This document shows, in pieces, positions 43,051-51,582 of a DNA stretch of 64,000 nt. Position numbers and translations under genes: made by a program. How positions within the stretch are numbered: the first letter of the stretch is position 1; each line of letters begins with the position of its first letter. Source of the DNA: Rhodococcus sp. ABRD24 (GTDB lineage Bacteria; Actinomycetota; Actinomycetes; Mycobacteriales; Mycobacteriaceae); assembly GCF_004328705.1 (NCBI RefSeq), contig NZ_CP035319.1, positions 3,534,001 to 3,598,000 of the forward strand, written 5' to 3'. The notes under the pieces are model-generated. The model did no database searches. It saw nothing but the letters and a program-made list of their open reading frames with translations, and was not told the origin of the DNA.

Positions 43051-44499
43051 ATGAGCACGAGTGCAACAGGGAAGCCGGGCGCCGCGCAACTGACGCCGCA
43101 ACCGGCGGACAAGAAGAAGACCCGCGACCGCACACATTGGCTGTACGTCGGCGTCATCATCGCCGTGGTCGCCGGAGTCCTAGTCGGCTGGCTGGCCCCC
43201 GAGGCGGGCAAGTCCCTCGGCGTGCTCGGCACGATGTTCGTGGATCTGATCAAGATGATGATCAGCCCGGTGATCTTCTGCACCATCGTCCTCGGAATCG
43301 GATCGGTGCGGGCGGCCGCCAGCGTCGGTAAGGTCGGCGGGCTCGCCCTTGCGTACTTCATCGGCATGTCCACCGCTGCGCTCGGAATCGGGCTGGTCGT
43401 CGGCAACCTGCTCAACCCCGGTAGCGGGCTCGATATCACCGCAGACACCGCGAGCACCGGCGCGGCCCTAGCCGAGAAGGCACATGCGGCCGGCGGCACC
43501 ATGGACTTCATCGGGTCGATCATTCCTACCTCGATGCTCTCGTCGCTCACCGAGGGCAGCGTGCTGCAGACCCTCTTCGTCGCGCTGCTGGTCGGATTCG
43601 GACTGCAGGCCATGGGCCGCCAGGGCGAGCCGGTGCTGCGTGGCATCGGGTACGTGCAGAAGCTCGTGTTCAAGGTGCTGTCGATGATCCTGTGGCTCGC
43701 GCCCATCGGTGCATTCGGCGCCATCGCGAACGTCGTGGGTCAGACCGGCCTCGGGGCCGTGGTGCAGCTCGGCGCCCTCATGCTCGGCTTCTACCTGACG
43801 TGCCTGATCTTCGTGTTCGGCGTGCTCGGCAGCATACTGCGGGTCGTTGCCGGGGTGTCGATCTTCAAGCTCGTGCGCTACCTCGCACGGGAGTACCTGC
43901 TGATCTTCGCGACGTCATCGTCGGAGTCGGCCCTGCCGCGCCTCATCGCGAAGATGGAGCACGTCGGTGTCGAGCGCACCACTGTCGGCGTCGTCGTGCC
44001 CACCGGCTACTCGTTCAACCTCGACGGCACCGCGATCTACCTGACCATGGCGTCGATCTTCATCGCCGACGCGATGGGGCAACCGCTGGCACTTCCCGAG
44101 CAGTTGTCGCTGTTGGTCTTCATGATCATCGCGTCGAAGGGTGCGGCGGGTGTCAGCGGTGCCGGTCTCGCCACCCTGGCGGGCGGCCTGCAGAGCCACC
44201 GGCCCGAACTGCTCGACGGCGTCGGACTGATCGTCGGTATCGACCGATTCATGTCCGAGGCTCGTGCGGTCACCAACTTCTCCGGAAACGCCGTCGCCAC
44301 GCTGTTGGTCGGGACGTGGACCAAGTCCGTCGACACCGAGCGCGTCCGTGCAGTGCTCGCAGGTGAACTGCCGTTCGACGAGGGCAGTATGGTCGACGAC
44401 CACGACGTGCCTGCCGAGCCGCCGCAACAGCCGGTGGAGGGGCCGGTGCGCCCAACGGCACTACCGGCCTCCGCCGAGCGGGAACTGGCAAGCGCATGA
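43051..44499 (+). CDS. dctA: C4-dicarboxylate:cation symporter
   Basis: A 482-residue member of the dicarboxylate/amino acid:cation symporter family. It has eight helices and two hairpins. Family signatures: IKMMISPVIFCTIVLGIGSV, the first hairpin serines in TSSSESALPRL, helix 7 TGYSFNLDGTAIYLTMA, the second hairpin KGAAGVSGAGLATLAG and the substrate-binding helix 8 DRFMSEARAVTNFSGNAVAT with the arginine expected for dicarboxylates. AGAGGA precedes ATG 43051. It imports succinate, fumarate or malate. The divergent CitA-like system is the presumed regulator. Confidence 0.94.
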   Translation: MSTSATGKPGAAQLTPQPADKKKTRDRTHWLYVGVIIAVVAGVLVGWLAPEAGKSLGVLGTMFVDLIKMMISPVIFCTIVLGIGSVRAAASVGKVGGLALAYFIGMSTAALGIGLVVGNLLNPGSGLDITADTASTGAALAEKAHAAGGTMDFIGSIIPTSMLSSLTEGSVLQTLFVALLVGFGLQAMGRQGEPVLRGIGYVQKLVFKVLSMILWLAPIGAFGAIANVVGQTGLGAVVQLGALMLGFYLTCLIFVFGVLGSILRVVAGVSIFKLVRYLAREYLLIFATSSSESALPRLIAKMEHVGVERTTVGVVVPTGYSFNLDGTAIYLTMASIFIADAMGQPLALPEQLSLLVFMIIASKGAAGVSGAGLATLAGGLQSHRPELLDGVGLIVGIDRFMSEARAVTNFSGNAVATLLVGTWTKSVDTERVRAVLAGELPFDEGSMVDDHDVPAEPPQQPVEGPVRPTALPASAERELASA

Positions 44500-44585
44500 T
44501 GTTCATGAGACGGATGCCTTTCCCGGTGGACGGGACCCGCGCGTGGATGGAGCGCACACAGGTCACCTTCGCTAGGTTGGACACC

Positions 44586-45080
44586 ATGACGACCCCACTG
44601 CAGAACATCGGTATCAACACCCTCGGCGGTGTGCCGACCTCGCTCGGTGAGTACGGGGGCCGCGCCGTCCTCCTGGTGAACGTGGCCTCCAAATGCGGAC
44701 TGACTCCGCAGTACACCGCCCTCGAGAAGCTGGCCACCGAGTACTCCGAGCGCGGCCTCACCGTGATCGGCATCCCGTGCAACCAGTTCATGGGCCAGGA
44801 GCCGGGCACGCCCGAGGAGATCGAGACTTTCTGCTCCACCACGTACGGCGTCACGTTCCCGCTGATGGAGAAGGTCGAGGTCAATGGTGAGAACAGGCAC
44901 CCGCTGTACGCCGAGCTCACCAAGACCGCGGACGCCGACGGCGAGGCCGGCGACATCCAGTGGAACTTCGAGAAGTTCCTGATCGCCCCGGACGGCACCG
45001 TCGTGAACCGGTTCCGTCCTCGCACCGAGCCCGACGCACCCGAGGTGATCGCAGCCATCGAGGCCGTCCTGCCCCGGTAG
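44586..45080 (+). CDS. glutathione peroxidase family (thioredoxin-type peroxidase)
   Basis: A 164-residue thioredoxin-fold peroxidase. Peroxidatic Cys37 is in VNVASKCGLTPQY, with cysteine not selenocysteine. GIPCNQFMGQEPG gives the conserved Gln and a second Cys, and IQWNFEKFLI gives the conserved Trp and Asn. In actinobacteria without glutathione such enzymes probably use thioredoxin. ATG 44586 is the start by homology; earlier in-frame codons overlap the dctA stop. It ends 10 bases before a large hairpin. Confidence 0.9.
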   Translation: MTTPLQNIGINTLGGVPTSLGEYGGRAVLLVNVASKCGLTPQYTALEKLATEYSERGLTVIGIPCNQFMGQEPGTPEEIETFCSTTYGVTFPLMEKVEVNGENRHPLYAELTKTADADGEAGDIQWNFEKFLIAPDGTVVNRFRPRTEPDAPEVIAAIEAVLPR

Positions 45081-45090
45081 GCGGCTTCGA

Positions 45091-45140
45091 CGCCCGTGCG
45101 CCTTTTTGGTAGCCAGAACGACCAAAAAGGCGCACGGGCG
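45091..45140. terminator. 20-bp perfect hairpin, bidirectional
   Basis: The arms 45091-45110 and 45121-45140 are perfect complements (CGCCCGTGCGCCTTTTTGGT), with a 10-base loop. Each arm contains a T- or A-run next to the loop. It lies between the peroxidase and DUF2334 genes. It works as a terminator candidate, but its length and perfection also fit a REP-type palindrome. Confidence 0.75.
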
Positions 45141-45180
45141 CGTAAGCGCCTGTTCACCTGCGGCTGGCATCCTCGGAATC

Positions 45181-45885
45181 ATGACCGGACAGTTGATCGT
45201 GTCGGTGTCGGGAATCAGGGACGAGACCGCCCAGGTGGTTGCTGACTTCGCCACCGAGATGGACTGCCGGTCCGTCCCGCTGTCGCTGCTCGTGGCGCCC
45301 CGGCTCAAGGACAAGTACCGGCTGGTCTCCGACGCCGTCACACAGGACTGGTTGCGGGACCGGCGCGATCGCGGCGACGCGATCGTTCTGCACGGCTACG
45401 ACCAGGCCGCCACCAAGCATCGCCGGGCCGAGTTCGCGGCACTGCCCGAGCACGAGGCGCGGCTGCGCCTGCTCGCTGCGGACCGCGTGCTCGAGGAGGT
45501 GGGGTTGCGGACTCGGCTGTTCGCACCGCCGCGCTGGATCGCCTCGCCGGGCGCCGTCACTGTGCTGCCGAGTGTCGGATTCCGGCTACTCGCCGGCATG
45601 ACCGCGGTCCGCGATCTCGCCGACGGGGCCACCGTGCGCAGCCACGTCATCGGTGTCGGTGATGGCTTCCGCGCCGAGCCGTGGCGGTGCCGCGCGATGG
45701 TTCTCGGCGCTTCCCGCGGCGCTCGGCGCGGACGCCTCGTCCGGCTCGCGATCTCCGCGAAGCAACTTGGCAAGCCCGGACCGCGTCAGGCCGTACTCGA
45801 CGCCGTCGATCTCGCACTGCACCACGGCGCTCGGCCGACGGTCTACCGCTGGCCGTTGCAGGACGGGGTACGCGAGGTGGCTTGA
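45181..45885 (+). CDS. DUF2334 polysaccharide deacetylase-like protein
   Basis: A 234-residue protein of the NodB-related DUF2334 family. QLIVSVSGIRDETAQVVADF opens the barrel, VPLSLLVAPRLKDKY follows, AIVLHGYDQA holds a conserved histidine, and FAPPRWIASPGAVTVLP is the later loop. In this family the first aspartate motif and histidines bind a metal. Here the position usually NFDD-like reads SGIRDE. Substrate unknown, possibly an envelope glycan. ATG 45181 starts the homologous region. Convergent with the MBL gene. Confidence 0.78.
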   Translation: MTGQLIVSVSGIRDETAQVVADFATEMDCRSVPLSLLVAPRLKDKYRLVSDAVTQDWLRDRRDRGDAIVLHGYDQAATKHRRAEFAALPEHEARLRLLAADRVLEEVGLRTRLFAPPRWIASPGAVTVLPSVGFRLLAGMTAVRDLADGATVRSHVIGVGDGFRAEPWRCRAMVLGASRGARRGRLVRLAISAKQLGKPGPRQAVLDAVDLALHHGARPTVYRWPLQDGVREVA

Positions 45886-45897
45886 CCCAGCGGCCGC

Positions 45898-46545
45898 TCA
45901 GGAAACCTCGACGCTCGACTCTTCCGGGAGAACGCGGAATTCCGTTCCGCCCGGTCCCATTTCGGTGAGACGCCCGTAGTAGATGCCCCGGGCCTCCTTT
46001 GCGACGATGCCCTGGTGGATCGGGACCGCGACCCTCGGATGCACCGCGCGCAGGTAGTCGACCGACTCGGAGATCTTCAGCCACGGGGCCGCCGCGGGGA
46101 TCGCCAGCACGTCCACTTTCTGCTCCGGGACGAAAAGCGAGTCACCCGGGTGCATCAGCTTGGCCGGGTTCTCGGCATCGCCGAGCAGGTACGCGGTGTT
46201 GTCGATCAGCGGGATCTCCGGATGGATCACCGCGTGCGTGCCACCGGTGCCGGTCACCTGGACCTCGCCGACGTTGAAGACGTCGCCCGGGTACACCGCC
46301 GTCCACGCATCGCCCAGCATCGCCGTCGTCTGTGGGTCGGCGTACAAGCCCGCGCCGGGGTTCGCGTCGACCAGCGCGGGGAGCCGTGCCGGGTCGGCAT
46401 GGTCGGGGTGCTGGTGGGTGATCAGGATGGCGTCGAGGCCCGTGATCCCCTCGAATCCGTGCGAGAAGTTGCCCGGGTCGAACAGGATTTTCGCGCCATC
46501 GAGTTCAACGAGGACACAGGAGTGGCCGAAGTGCGTCAGTCGCAT
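45898..46545 (-). CDS. MBL-fold metal-dependent hydrolase
   Basis: A 215-residue metallo-beta-lactamase-fold protein. The metal site is ITHQHPDHAD (H-x-H-x-D-H), with further ligands at LMHPGDSL and the C-terminal IHQG. It begins MRLTHFGHSCVLVELDGAKI, the UlaG-like/RomA-like opening (HFGHSC). ATG 46545 is the homology start. Homologues keep this place between purC and purS in mycobacteria. The substrate is unknown. Divergent from purS. Confidence 0.88.
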   Translation of the reverse strand: MRLTHFGHSCVLVELDGAKILFDPGNFSHGFEGITGLDAILITHQHPDHADPARLPALVDANPGAGLYADPQTTAMLGDAWTAVYPGDVFNVGEVQVTGTGGTHAVIHPEIPLIDNTAYLLGDAENPAKLMHPGDSLFVPEQKVDVLAIPAAAPWLKISESVDYLRAVHPRVAVPIHQGIVAKEARGIYYGRLTEMGPGGTEFRVLPEESSVEVS

Positions 46546-46687
46546 GAGACGAGTATGCGGGATCACATCCGGCAGTGGGAGTGGCGTCGGACGATCACTC
46601 GATGCGGAGCGCGGTTTGCCTCAACGGTAAACTCCTGGATGCCCGGTGAGATCCCGGGCGGAACCCAGCCATAGCGAGGAGCAGCAC

Positions 46688-46924
46688 GTGGCCCGTGTCG
46701 TTGTCGATGTCATGCCCAAGGCCGAAATTCTCGACCCTCAGGGGCAGGCCATTGTCGGGGCCCTGTCTCGACTCGGTCATGCCGGTGTGTCGGATGTTCG
46801 GCAGGGTAAGCGATTCGAACTCGAGGTCGACGACACCGTCAGCGACGACGAGCTCGCGACGATCGCCGAGTCGCTGCTGGCGAACACGGTGATCGAGGAC
46901 TGGAAGGTCACGCGAGTCCAGTGA
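46688..46924 (+). CDS. purS: FGAM synthase subunit PurS
   Basis: A 78-residue subunit ([20 protein letters not shown] ... [16 protein letters not shown]) that links PurL and PurQ in the three-part formylglycinamidine ribonucleotide synthase and helps channel ammonia. GTG 46688 follows GAGGAG. Its stop overlaps the purQ start, indicating translational coupling. Confidence 0.95.
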   Translation: MARVVVDVMPKAEILDPQGQAIVGALSRLGHAGVSDVRQGKRFELEVDDTVSDDELATIAESLLANTVIEDWKVTRVQ

Positions 46925-47628
46925 ACATGAGCGCAGCGACGACCGGTAAGACCGGCGCGCGTATCGGAGTCATCACGTTCCCGGGCACGCTCGACGACGT
47001 CGACGCTGCCCGCGCTGTCCGCCTGGCCGGCGGCGAGGCCGTCAGCCTGTGGCACGGCGACGCCGACCTCAAGGGCGTGGACGCGGTCATCGTGCCCGGT
47101 GGTTTCTCGTACGGCGACTACCTGCGCTGTGGTGCCATCGCACGCTTCGCGCCGGTGATGGGCGAGGTCGTCAAGGCTGCCGACGGCGGCATGCCGGTCC
47201 TCGGCATCTGCAATGGCTTCCAGGTGCTGTGCGAGGCGGGTCTGTTGCCGGGCGCGCTGACCCGCAACGCGGGTCTGCACTTCGTATGCCGCGACCAGTG
47301 GCTGAAGGTCGAGTCCAACTCGACGGCATGGTCGTCTCGCTACGAGGTGGGTGCCGAGATCCTCGTTCCACTCAAGTCGGGTGAGGGCCGCTACCAGGCC
47401 TCCGAGCGGGTGCTCGACGAGCTCGAGGGTGAGGGCCGCGTGGTGTTCCGCTACGCCGGCGAGAATCCGAACGGCTCGCAGCGTGGCATCGCCGGCATCG
47501 CCTCGGCCAACGGCCGCGTCGTGGGTCTCATGCCGCACCCCGAGCATGCCACCGAGGCGCTCACCGGCCCGAGCGACGATGGACTCGGCATGTTCTACTC
47601 CGCGCTCGAGAGCGTGCTGACGGCCTGA
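46921..47628 (+). CDS. purQ: FGAM synthase glutaminase subunit PurQ
   Basis: A 235-residue class I glutamine amidotransferase. The nucleophile is Cys97 in [10 protein letters not shown]; the His-Glu pair is in MPHPEHA near residue 210. [14 protein letters not shown] is also typical. It releases ammonia from glutamine for PurL. GTG 46921 overlaps the purS stop by four bases; ATG 46927 in frame is an alternative. A strong terminator follows, so purL, 4 kb away, is transcribed separately. Confidence 0.96.
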   Translation: MNMSAATTGKTGARIGVITFPGTLDDVDAARAVRLAGGEAVSLWHGDADLKGVDAVIVPGGFSYGDYLRCGAIARFAPVMGEVVKAADGGMPVLGICNGFQVLCEAGLLPGALTRNAGLHFVCRDQWLKVESNSTAWSSRYEVGAEILVPLKSGEGRYQASERVLDELEGEGRVVFRYAGENPNGSQRGIAGIASANGRVVGLMPHPEHATEALTGPSDDGLGMFYSALESVLTA

Positions 47629-47653
47629 GCCACCGGCTTTTCGAGACCTGAAC

Positions 47654-47688
47654 GGACCCTTCGGTCGCTGCGAGCGACCGAAGGGTCC
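47654..47688 (+). terminator. hairpin terminator after purQ
   Basis: Perfect 16-bp stem (GGACCCTTCGGTCGCT with complement at 47673-47688), 3-base loop, then CTTCGTCT. It is also the end of the convergent Dyp gene. Confidence 0.85.
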
Positions 47689-47727
47689 CTTCGTCTGAAT
47701 GGTTCGGGCGGCGGCAACCCCTCCGCG

Positions 47728-48675
47728 TCAGATCGCCGGGGCCGGCGGCAGTGCGTCGAGGAAGTCCTCGGTGGGGGCGAAGAACAGCGAACCGGTGACG
47801 GCGACCGAGAAGTCGAGCAGCCGATCGTAATTGCCACGCGGGTTGCCGAGGAACATGTTCTCGAGCATCTGCTCGGTGATAGCGGGCTTCCGGCAGTAGC
47901 CGATGAAGAATGTGCCCATCTCGTCGCCGACCCGGCCGTACGGCATGTTGGCGCGCAGGATCTCGAGTGCGTTGCCGTCCTCGTCCTTGATGGCGTTGAG
48001 CGCGACGTGTGAGTTGGCGGGCTTGACATCGGCGGTCATCTCGATGTCGTCGTGCTTGCTGCGGCCGATCACTCGCTCCTGCTCGGTGACGGGCAGTGCC
48101 TCCCAGTCGGCCATTGTGTGTACGTAGCGCTGGATGTGCACGTACGAGCCGCCGGCGAATCGCGCATCCTCCGCGCCGACGGTCACCGCCGCGACCGCCT
48201 GCTGTCCACTCGGGTTCTCGGTGCCGTCCACGAATCCGATGAGGTCACGGTTCTCGAAGTACTGGAAGCCGTGCACCTCGTCGACCACGGTGGCTGCACC
48301 GTCGAGACGTTTGACGATCTGGTGGGCGAGCTCGAAGCACGCATCCGGTGTTTGCGCCCGGATGTGGAACAGCAGGTCGCCCGGGGTGGCGGGCGCGAGG
48401 TGCTTGTCGCCGCGCAGTTCGACGAACTCGTGCAGCTGCGCCGGCCGCGGGCCCGTGAACAGCCGGTCCCAGGCGGTCGATCCGATCGCGACCACGAGTT
48501 CGAGGTTGGATCCGGGAACCCGCAGGCCCACTGCGCGGCCCAGCCCGGTGACGTCGGTGAGCAGGGTTCGGACCGTCGTCTCCCCTCCGGGTGCGATGGT
48601 GGCGACGAGGAAGATCGCGGCCGGGGACAGCGGTGTGGCCACCGGCTGAGACTGGGGGAGGGGAGCGTCGGGCAT
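47728..48675 (-). CDS. DyP-type heme peroxidase
   Basis: A 315-residue dye-decolorizing peroxidase of the B type. It shows the distal GFVDGTENPSG motif with the catalytic Asp, GGSYVHIQRYVH, ERVIGRSKHDDIEM and the proximal heme-ligand region NSHVALNAI, ending FIGYCRKPAITEQMLENMFL. DypB enzymes oxidise dyes, lignin models and Mn2+ with H2O2. In many relatives the gene is followed by an encapsulin and carries a cargo peptide. Here the protein ends at LDALPPAPAI without such a tail, and the next gene downstream is purQ on the other strand, so this copy is probably a free cytosolic enzyme. Confidence 0.93.
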   Translation of the reverse strand: MPDAPLPQSQPVATPLSPAAIFLVATIAPGGETTVRTLLTDVTGLGRAVGLRVPGSNLELVVAIGSTAWDRLFTGPRPAQLHEFVELRGDKHLAPATPGDLLFHIRAQTPDACFELAHQIVKRLDGAATVVDEVHGFQYFENRDLIGFVDGTENPSGQQAVAAVTVGAEDARFAGGSYVHIQRYVHTMADWEALPVTEQERVIGRSKHDDIEMTADVKPANSHVALNAIKDEDGNALEILRANMPYGRVGDEMGTFFIGYCRKPAITEQMLENMFLGNPRGNYDRLLDFSVAVTGSLFFAPTEDFLDALPPAPAI

Positions 48676-48791
48676 CGGGACTCCGGTTCGTGCGGCGCGG
48701 CCGCACGTGCGACCGCAGTCGATCTGGGCGTGGTCAATCTAGCGTCTGATTCGGACAGGCGAATGTCGGTCCCACGCGCTAGCGTCCGAGC

Positions 48792-49142
48792 ATGACATTG
48801 ACACTGGGCATGATCACGTTCGATTCGACGGACCCCGGGCCGCTTGCGCGCTGGTGGGCAGACCTCACGGGCGGCACGATCGAGACGGAGAACGACGGCT
48901 GGTTCTACATGGTCGGGATTCCGGGCTGGGGGCAGAAGCTGGGATTCCAGAAGGTCGATGATCCGGCGGCCGGCAAGAACCGCCTCCACATGGATTTGGG
49001 TTCTCTCGACTTGGACGCGGAGGTCGACCGGGTGCTTGCGGCGGGCGCCGTCGAGGTACGCCGGGAGAACATGGACGGCTTCCGCTGGGTGGTGTTCGCC
49101 GACCCGCAGGGCAACCAGTTCTGTGTATCCGGTGCGCACTGA
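48792..49142 (+). CDS. VOC family (glyoxalase-like) protein
   Basis: A 116-residue vicinal-oxygen-chelate domain protein: LGMITFDSTDPGPLARWWAD at the start, GWGQKLGFQKVDDP, NRLHMDLGSLDLDAEV and FADPQGNQFCV at the end, the form of the Glyoxalase_6 group. Role unknown; it may bind or modify a small molecule. The same gene precedes the aminopeptidase in mycobacteria. Its last codons are the source of a short tandem duplication running past the stop codon. Confidence 0.87.
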   Translation: MTLTLGMITFDSTDPGPLARWWADLTGGTIETENDGWFYMVGIPGWGQKLGFQKVDDPAAGKNRLHMDLGSLDLDAEVDRVLAAGAVEVRRENMDGFRWVVFADPQGNQFCVSGAH

Positions 49143-49187
49143 TAGGTATCCCGAGCGCACTGATCTGGGTATCCCGAGCGCACTGAT
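49125..49187 (+). repeat. 19-bp repeats spanning the VOC gene stop
   Basis: Three copies of GTATCCCGAGCGCACTGAT (first copy with two changes, GTATCCGGTGCGCACTGAT) at 49125, 49146 and 49169. The first copy is the coding end of the VOC gene and contains its TGA. The later copies are noncoding, so each repeats the stop codon. Confidence 0.85.
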
Positions 49188-49210
49188 ACCGGTATTGCAT
49201 GATTGTCGGT

Positions 49211-50512
49211 ATGCCATTGATGACGCAGGCCGACGCCCCCGGATTGTGTTCGTTCGTTGACGCGTCGCCGTCGCCGTTTCACGTGTGCACGACGGTCGCG
49301 GCCGCGCTCACCGAGCACGGATTCACCGCACTACGGGAGACCGAGGCCTGGCCCTCGGCGCCCGGTCGGTACTACCTGATTCGTGGTGGATCGCTGATCG
49401 CATGGAGCACAGAGGGCGTGCGGGAATCCGGTGCGGCTGTTGCTTCGCAGCCGTTCCGGATCGTCGGCGGGCACACGGACAGCCCGAACCTGCGGGTCAA
49501 GCAGCACCCGGACCTGTTGTCGGCCGGATGGCAGCTGGTGGGCCTCGAGCCCTACGGCGGTGCGCTGCTCAATTCGTGGCTGGACCGCGACCTCGGGGTG
49601 TCCGGTCGGCTCAGCGTCCGGGCGGGCGACACTGTCGAGGACGTGTTGATCCGGGTCGACCGGCCGATCCTGCGGGTGCCGCAGCTGGCGATTCACCTGT
49701 CCGAGGACCGCAAGGGCATTCAGCTGGACCCGCAGCGGCACGTGAACGCGGTGTGGGGGACGGGCACGGAGCCGCGGTCCTTCATCGGCTTCCTCGCTGC
49801 CGAGGCCGGGGTCTCGCCGGAGTCGGTGCTGGGGTGGGAGCTGATGACGCACGACCTCGCACCCAGTGTGGTGGTCGGTGGGGACGCGTCCCTGATCAGT
49901 GCGCCCCGGCTGGACAATCAGGGCACCTGCTATGCGGGGATGCGGGCGTTGCTCGCGGCCGTCGACGAGCCGGGCCGGTGCACCCCCGTGCTCGCGCTGT
50001 TCGATCACGAAGAGGTGGGCAGCATGTCTGATCGGGGTGCGTTCTCGGACCTGCTGAACTCCGTGCTCGAGCGAATCGTGCTGCTGCGCGGCGGTGGGCG
50101 TGAGGATTTCCTGCGTGCGATGTCCGGCTCGGTGTGTGCGTCCGGCGACATGGCGCACGCGACGCACCCGAACTATCCGGACCGGCACGAGCCTGCTCAC
50201 CGGATTGCGGTCAACGGCGGACCGGTGTTGAAGGTGAACCAGAACCTGCGCTACGCGTCCGATGCTCGCGGCTCCGCCGAGTTCGCGTTGGCGTGCGACC
50301 GAGCGAGGGTACCGCTGCAGCGGTACGTACATCGAGCGGACTTGCCGTGTGGCTCGACGATCGGTCCCATCACCGCGTCGCGGACCGGCCTGTCCACTGT
50401 CGATGTCGGTGCGCCGCAGCTGGCGATGCACTCCTCGCGTGAACTGATGGGTGTCGATGACATCCGGATGTACGCGGACGCACTGGCAGCATTCCTCACT
50501 CCTGCACGGTAG
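49211..50512 (+). CDS. apeB: M18 family aminopeptidase
   Basis: A 433-residue zinc aminopeptidase. Metal ligands: His in [17 protein letters not shown], Asp in [14 protein letters not shown], Glu pair in [16 protein letters not shown], Asp in [12 protein letters not shown] and His in [13 protein letters not shown]18 enzymes form dodecamers and remove N-terminal acidic or neutral residues in the cytosol. ATG 49211 is used; ATG 49199 and 49220 are in frame. Mycobacteria carry this gene (pepC) at the same place. Confidence 0.94.
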   Translation: MPLMTQADAPGLCSFVDASPSPFHVCTTVAAALTEHGFTALRETEAWPSAPGRYYLIRGGSLIAWSTEGVRESGAAVASQPFRIVGGHTDSPNLRVKQHPDLLSAGWQLVGLEPYGGALLNSWLDRDLGVSGRLSVRAGDTVEDVLIRVDRPILRVPQLAIHLSEDRKGIQLDPQRHVNAVWGTGTEPRSFIGFLAAEAGVSPESVLGWELMTHDLAPSVVVGGDASLISAPRLDNQGTCYAGMRALLAAVDEPGRCTPVLALFDHEEVGSMSDRGAFSDLLNSVLERIVLLRGGGREDFLRAMSGSVCASGDMAHATHPNYPDRHEPAHRIAVNGGPVLKVNQNLRYASDARGSAEFALACDRARVPLQRYVHRADLPCGSTIGPITASRTGLSTVDVGAPQLAMHSSRELMGVDDIRMYADALAAFLTPAR

Positions 50513-50673
50513 GGGCGATTTTTCCCGTTCTCCTGCGAAGTTGGACGAAGGTCCAGTAGAAAGGACTCGGCTGTCCTCGTGTCGTCTCTGCGATGCGGGT
50601 GCTGCCCATGTGCGGGCCTCGGGGAGTTCCGGCACACAGTAGTTGCAATCTTTCGTACTGAACGGAGATCTAC

Positions 50674-51387
50674 ATGTCCCGTATCTCGATGCGCCGCTTT
50701 GCGGCGGCAACCGCCGCTGCCGCCCTAGTCGCCACCGGTGTCACCGTCGGCCTCGGCTCGGGTGTCGCCGGGGCTGCCCCGACCTGCTCGCCGTCGTCGA
50801 ACACGACCAAGAACGATATTTCCACCTGGGGTGTGACGCACACCTACAGCAAGACTGTGATGACCGAGCAGGCTGCGGCGGACACCGAGGTCACCTACAA
50901 GATCGTGGTGGGCACCACCGGGATCGGTAACCCCTACGTCGATCGGATCACCGATATCCCGCCGGTCGGCTTCGGCGCGCCGGTTCGGGCGCAGGTGACG
51001 GCTTACCACCTGCCGCTGGGGCAGGTCACCGAGCCGGTGACTCCGGTTGTCGACGGGATCGGCTGGAAGGTCACCAGCACCGGCTGGTTCGTCAACTCCG
51101 GCAATCCCGTGACGCTCGAGATCACCTACAAGGTTCCCGGGAACGTTTCGGTCGGTGATCAGGTGGTGAGCCGCGGGATCTCGACTGGCGGAACCGTCGG
51201 CGTCGCGGAAACCTTCTCGAACCTGACGGCCTGCTTCACCGTCCGCGCCAAGAACGCCGGCGAGTCGGTCAACGGCAGTCTCGACGGGGCAGGCCTCGGC
51301 TCCTCGGACGGGCAGATGTCCTCGACCGGGTCGATCAGTGACGTCCTCGGCGACACGATCAGCCGTATCCTGCAGAACGGTAGCTAG
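50674..51387 (+). CDS. secreted protein, DUF11-like, unknown function
   Basis: A 237-residue exported protein with signal peptide (RISMRRFAAATAAAALVATG ... GAA) cleaved near residue 35. The mature part is beta-rich: DTEVTYKIVVGTTGIGNPYV, DRITDIPPVGFG, WKVTSTGWFVNSGNPVTLEI and TYKVPGNVSVGD, with three cysteines. The last 40 residues are Gly/Ser-rich (GSLDGAGLGSSDGQMSSTGS) and end ISRILQNGS, without LPXTG. The design resembles the unique domain and tail of the Ig-repeat protein at 13553. GAACGGAGA precedes ATG 50674; a terminator follows. Probably an envelope or secreted protein. Confidence 0.78.
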   Translation: MSRISMRRFAAATAAAALVATGVTVGLGSGVAGAAPTCSPSSNTTKNDISTWGVTHTYSKTVMTEQAAADTEVTYKIVVGTTGIGNPYVDRITDIPPVGFGAPVRAQVTAYHLPLGQVTEPVTPVVDGIGWKVTSTGWFVNSGNPVTLEITYKVPGNVSVGDQVVSRGISTGGTVGVAETFSNLTACFTVRAKNAGESVNGSLDGAGLGSSDGQMSSTGSISDVLGDTISRILQNGS

Positions 51388-51399
51388 TACAAAGCCTTC

Positions 51400-51434
51400 G
51401 ACCGCCCCCGGAAGCCTCGCTTCCGGGGGCGGTC
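51400..51434 (+). terminator. hairpin terminator
   Basis: Perfect 15-bp stem GACCGCCCCCGGAAG with complement at 51420-51434 and 5-base loop, 12 bases after the secreted protein gene. Confidence 0.85.
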
Positions 51435-51582
51435 GCGCTGTGGCCGGGGTGATCGCCACGAGACTCGATCCGCGGGTGCGCGGCGGGTGCGTGGCGTGTC
51501 GGTGACCCCGGCTAGACTTTGCCCTGGCAGCGCGCCGCCCGGCCTGCCGATTCGATCCCAGAGGGAAGGGACCATAAGCCCC

